The translations under genes and the position numbers were made by a program. Below the pieces are notes generated by a model. It was not told the DNA's origin. It did not search any database and saw nothing but the letters and a program-made list of their open reading frames with translations. From assembly GCA_030655715.1 (NCBI GenBank), contig JAUSPR010000286.1, forward strand, positions 1 through 6,343: a stretch of 6,343 bases of DNA, written 5' to 3'. Below are positions 3,676 through 6,343 of the stretch, one piece after another; the stretch's first letter is position 1, and each line of letters starts with the position of its first letter. Source of the DNA: Thermoplasmata archaeon. Its GTDB lineage: Archaea > Thermoplasmatota > Thermoplasmata > SG8-5.

Positions 3676-6343
3676 TGCCAAAACTCGGCGGGGAGCGCGG
3701 CGCGGTCCAGAACCCTCTCATCAAATACGCCTCAGAAATCGGCTGGCTGTACATCAACCAGGAAGAGGCTTTGCGGTTGAGAGGCGGAGAAACAGGCTTC
3801 GTGTTCAGGGATTTGTTCATTGCCCGGCTTTTGAAATTGAATTCCGAATTCCTGACCCCGGAAATGGCTGAGGAACTTATCAGGAGATTGGAGAGAATTC
3901 CGCCCAACATCGAAGGGAACCTTGTCGCCTGGGAGCATCTGAAAGGGCTGAGAACGGTTTATGTTCCTGCTGAGAAAAGGGAACGGAATGTCCAGTTCAT
4001 AGATACTGAAAATGTTGAAAATAATATATTCCATGTAACAGATGAGTTCAGCTTCACCAACGGGAATAAAAACATTCGACCAGATGTTGTATTTCTAATC
4101 AACGGTTTTCCTGTGTTTCTCATAGAAGCTAAGGCCGCTCACAAGATTGACGGCATGATCGAGGCTTTCGCCCAGATAAAGCGCTATCATCGGGATTGCC
4201 CGGAACTGCTGGCAGTAATGCAGTTGTATGCACTCACACACATCATCAGATACTATTACAGTTCGACCTGGAACATTTCCGAGAAATGGCTGTTCAACTG
4301 GAAGGATGAGGCGAAGGGCGATTTCGAAACACTGGTAAAATCTTTTCTGGACAGAAATCGGATTATTCAGGTATTGGTTGATTTTATCCTGTTCACGAGA
4401 CAGGATGATGAATTGAAAAAGGTGGTGCTGAGGCCACATCAGATGCGGGCTGTGGAGAGAGTGATTGAAAGAGCGAGTTCGATTATGAGCCGGGGATTAA
4501 TATGGCACACACAAGGTTCGGGTAAGACTTACACCATGATAGTTGCTGCAAAAGCCATCATCGAGAATCCTCTATTCGGCAATCCGACCGTGATAATGCT
4601 CGTGGACAGAAACGAGCTGGAAGCACAACTTTTTGGAAATATCAGCGCCCTCGGCATTGAATCCGTTGAGGTTGCGGACAGCAAGAAGCATCTCCAAGAA
4701 TTGCTGAAAATGAACAGGATGGGACTTATTGTTACAATGATTCACAAATTCGAGGGGATGTCGCCGGATATAAACACAAAGGAGAACATCTTCGTTTTGA
4801 TAGATGAAGCCCACAGAACCACCGGCGGGGACCTCGGCAACTACTTGATGGGGGCTTTACCCAATGCGACCTATATCGGTTTCACGGGAACGCCGATAGA
4901 TAAAACCAGTTCCGGAAAGGGTACGTTCATTGTTTTTGGCAAGGACGATCCACCGCATGGCTATCTGGACAAATACGGCATTGCAGAATCTATTGAGGAC
5001 GGAACAACGGTTCGGTTGCATTATGCGCTGGCACCCAATCAATTGCAGGTTGACAAGGAAACCCTTGAAAAGGAGTTCCTGAATCTTGCCGAGACCCAAG
5101 GCATCAGCGATATAGAAACACTGAACAAAGTACTTGAGAAAGCTGTGAATCTGAAAAATATGCTGAAGAACCCGGAACGGCGAGAGAAAGTTATCAAGTA
5201 CATTGTGAAACATTTCAATGAATACATCGAGCCAATGGGGTACAAGGCGTTTATCGTGGCCGTGGACAGAGAAGCTTGCGCCCAGTACAAGGAAGAACTG
5301 GACAAATACCTCCCGAAAGAATATTCGGAAGTCGTTTACAGCCCGAATTACAACGACCGCCCTGAACTGGCAAAACACCATCTGACTCCGGAGAAGGAGC
5401 GGCAGATTCGAAAGGCATTCCGGAAGCCAGATGGTGTCCCCAAAATTCTGATTGTGACTGAGAAACTTTTAACCGGTTTTGACGCCCCAATTCTATATTG
5501 CATGTATCTGGACAAGCCCATGAGGGACCATGTGCTCCTGCAGGCTATCGCCCGAGTGAACAGGCCTTATGAGGACGATACTGGAAGAAAGAAGCCGTCT
5601 GGTTTTGTTCTTGATTTTGTCGGCATATTCGCCAACTTGGAGAAAGCCCTGGCTTTCGATTCATCGGACATAGATGGAGTTGTTCACGACATAGAGATAT
5701 TGAAAGATAGATTCCTGAAGGAAATGAAAGTGGCCGGACAGAAATATCTTGTGCTTATCAAGGAAAAAACCCAAGACAAGGCCGTTGAAGCGGTTCTCGA
5801 ACATTTCAGAAACGAGGAAAAACGGCAGGAATACTACAAATTTTTCAAGGAACTGGCTGAAATATACGAGATTCTCTCGCCTGACGCGTTCCTCAGGCCA
5901 TATATATTAGATATCGAAACCTTGGCCAGAATGTATCGAATTTTGAAAGAGGCATATGAGCCAGGCATTTCCATAGACAAAGAGTTCACCCGCAAAACAG
6001 CAAAGCTCGTCCAGGAGCATACGAAAAGTGGCGCAATCAAATCGTCTCTCGAAATCTATGAGATTGATGAAAATACTATCAGAAAAATAGAAGATTCCAA
6101 ATCTACCGATACAGAGAAGATATTCAATTTGCTGAGAGGCATTGATAAGACCATTCGATTGGAATTGGATAAATCCCCATATCTGATTTCGATTGCTGAA
6201 AAAGCGGAATTGATTGCCGAGTTATACAAGGAAAGACAGAAAACAACCCAGGATATACTTGACGAACTCAAAAAATTAATCGAGGAAATGAATACCGCAA
6301 AAAAGGCTCAGACCGAGAAAAACATGCCCGTGGAGGTGTTTAC
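3675..6343 (+). CDS. hsdR: Type I restriction enzyme subunit HsdR (3' end cut by window edge)
   Basis: The restriction subunit: an ATP-driven DNA translocase with a nuclease domain. The 889 visible codons contain no stop. The N-terminal nuclease domain has D137 (RPDVVFL), E151-x-K153 (LIEAKA) and the Q167-x3-Y171 motif (QIKRY) of RecB-like nucleases. The motor follows with RPHQMRAV, Walker A TQGSGKT (279-285, K284), DEAH box (377-380), FTGTP (403-407), TGFDAP (600-605) and the arginine motif Q623AIARVNR630. A helical, lysine- and glutamate-rich C-terminal region (about 680 on) probably contacts the methyltransferase core. Family members are about 900-1100 residues, so little is missing apart from the end. 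All key residues are present, so the enzyme should be active with HsdM and HsdS. The start at 3675 shares one base with the hepT stop and has a GGAGG site. Confidence 0.97.
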   Translation, partial: MPKLGGERGAVQNPLIKYASEIGWLYINQEEALRLRGGETGFVFRDLFIARLLKLNSEFLTPEMAEELIRRLERIPPNIEGNLVAWEHLKGLRTVYVPAEKRERNVQFIDTENVENNIFHVTDEFSFTNGNKNIRPDVVFLINGFPVFLIEAKAAHKIDGMIEAFAQIKRYHRDCPELLAVMQLYALTHIIRYYYSSTWNISEKWLFNWKDEAKGDFETLVKSFLDRNRIIQVLVDFILFTRQDDELKKVVLRPHQMRAVERVIERASSIMSRGLIWHTQGSGKTYTMIVAAKAIIENPLFGNPTVIMLVDRNELEAQLFGNISALGIESVEVADSKKHLQELLKMNRMGLIVTMIHKFEGMSPDINTKENIFVLIDEAHRTTGGDLGNYLMGALPNATYIGFTGTPIDKTSSGKGTFIVFGKDDPPHGYLDKYGIAESIEDGTTVRLHYALAPNQLQVDKETLEKEFLNLAETQGISDIETLNKVLEKAVNLKNMLKNPERREKVIKYIVKHFNEYIEPMGYKAFIVAVDREACAQYKEELDKYLPKEYSEVVYSPNYNDRPELAKHHLTPEKERQIRKAFRKPDGVPKILIVTEKLLTGFDAPILYCMYLDKPMRDHVLLQAIARVNRPYEDDTGRKKPSGFVLDFVGIFANLEKALAFDSSDIDGVVHDIEILKDRFLKEMKVAGQKYLVLIKEKTQDKAVEAVLEHFRNEEKRQEYYKFFKELAEIYEILSPDAFLRPYILDIETLARMYRILKEAYEPGISIDKEFTRKTAKLVQEHTKSGAIKSSLEIYEIDENTIRKIEDSKSTDTEKIFNLLRGIDKTIRLELDKSPYLISIAEKAELIAELYKERQKTTQDILDELKKLIEEMNTAKKAQTEKNMPVEVF

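Noticed and set aside
4857..5381. Long open frame of 174 residues on the minus strand
   Set aside because: It lies wholly inside the hsdR motor region, which has conserved helicase motifs on the plus strand; the antisense protein resembles nothing I know. The other minus-strand frames are likewise shadows.

Overview
This window holds most of a type I restriction-modification (R-M) operon that carries two extra genes of defence type. All recognisable genes lie on the + strand, packed end to end, with overlaps of 1 to 8 bases or gaps of a few bases. Clear GGAGG-type Shine-Dalgarno sites precede nearly every start. Frequent AGA/AGG arginine and ATA isoleucine codons, middling GC and the gene styles would suit a methanogen-like or ANME-like euryarchaeon. 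An anaerobic bacterium is not excluded, and this placement is a weak inference.

Layout from left to right. (1) The 3' end of an unrecognised gene fills 1-503. Its frame stays open to the left edge, so the ATG at 114 is probably internal. (2) A 21-codon stub at 530-595 is the first 19 codons of an hsdS gene followed by a stop. (3) A complete DUF1016/YhcG-type PD-(D/E)XK nuclease gene lies at 599-1735. (4) A complete hsdS specificity gene with two target-recognition domains lies at 1728-3035. (5) An MntA-type nucleotidyltransferase antitoxin at 3039-3329 and a HepT (HEPN) toxin at 3322-3675 form a toxin-antitoxin pair. (6) hsdR, the restriction motor/nuclease subunit, starts at 3675 and runs off the right edge at 6343 with 889 codons visible. 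No hsdM methyltransferase is seen. It is expected just outside the window.

HsdS directs methylation and cleavage to a bipartite DNA site, and HsdR translocates and cuts unmodified DNA. MntA keeps the HepT ribonuclease silent by modifying a tyrosine in its active-site motif. Because the toxin pair sits between hsdS and hsdR and is translationally coupled to both, it may stabilise the operon or act as a second line of defence (inference). The most notable structural point is that the DUF1016 gene sits between two 42-base direct copies of the hsdS 5' end (39/42 identical, same reading frame). Recombination between them would remove the nuclease gene exactly and leave an intact hsdS. hsdS itself is a composition mosaic, with GC-rich constant segments and AT-rich recognition domains, as expected from domain swapping. 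No stretch over 300 bases lacks a gene, and I saw no tRNA, rRNA, CRISPR array, insertion sequence or convincing terminator.
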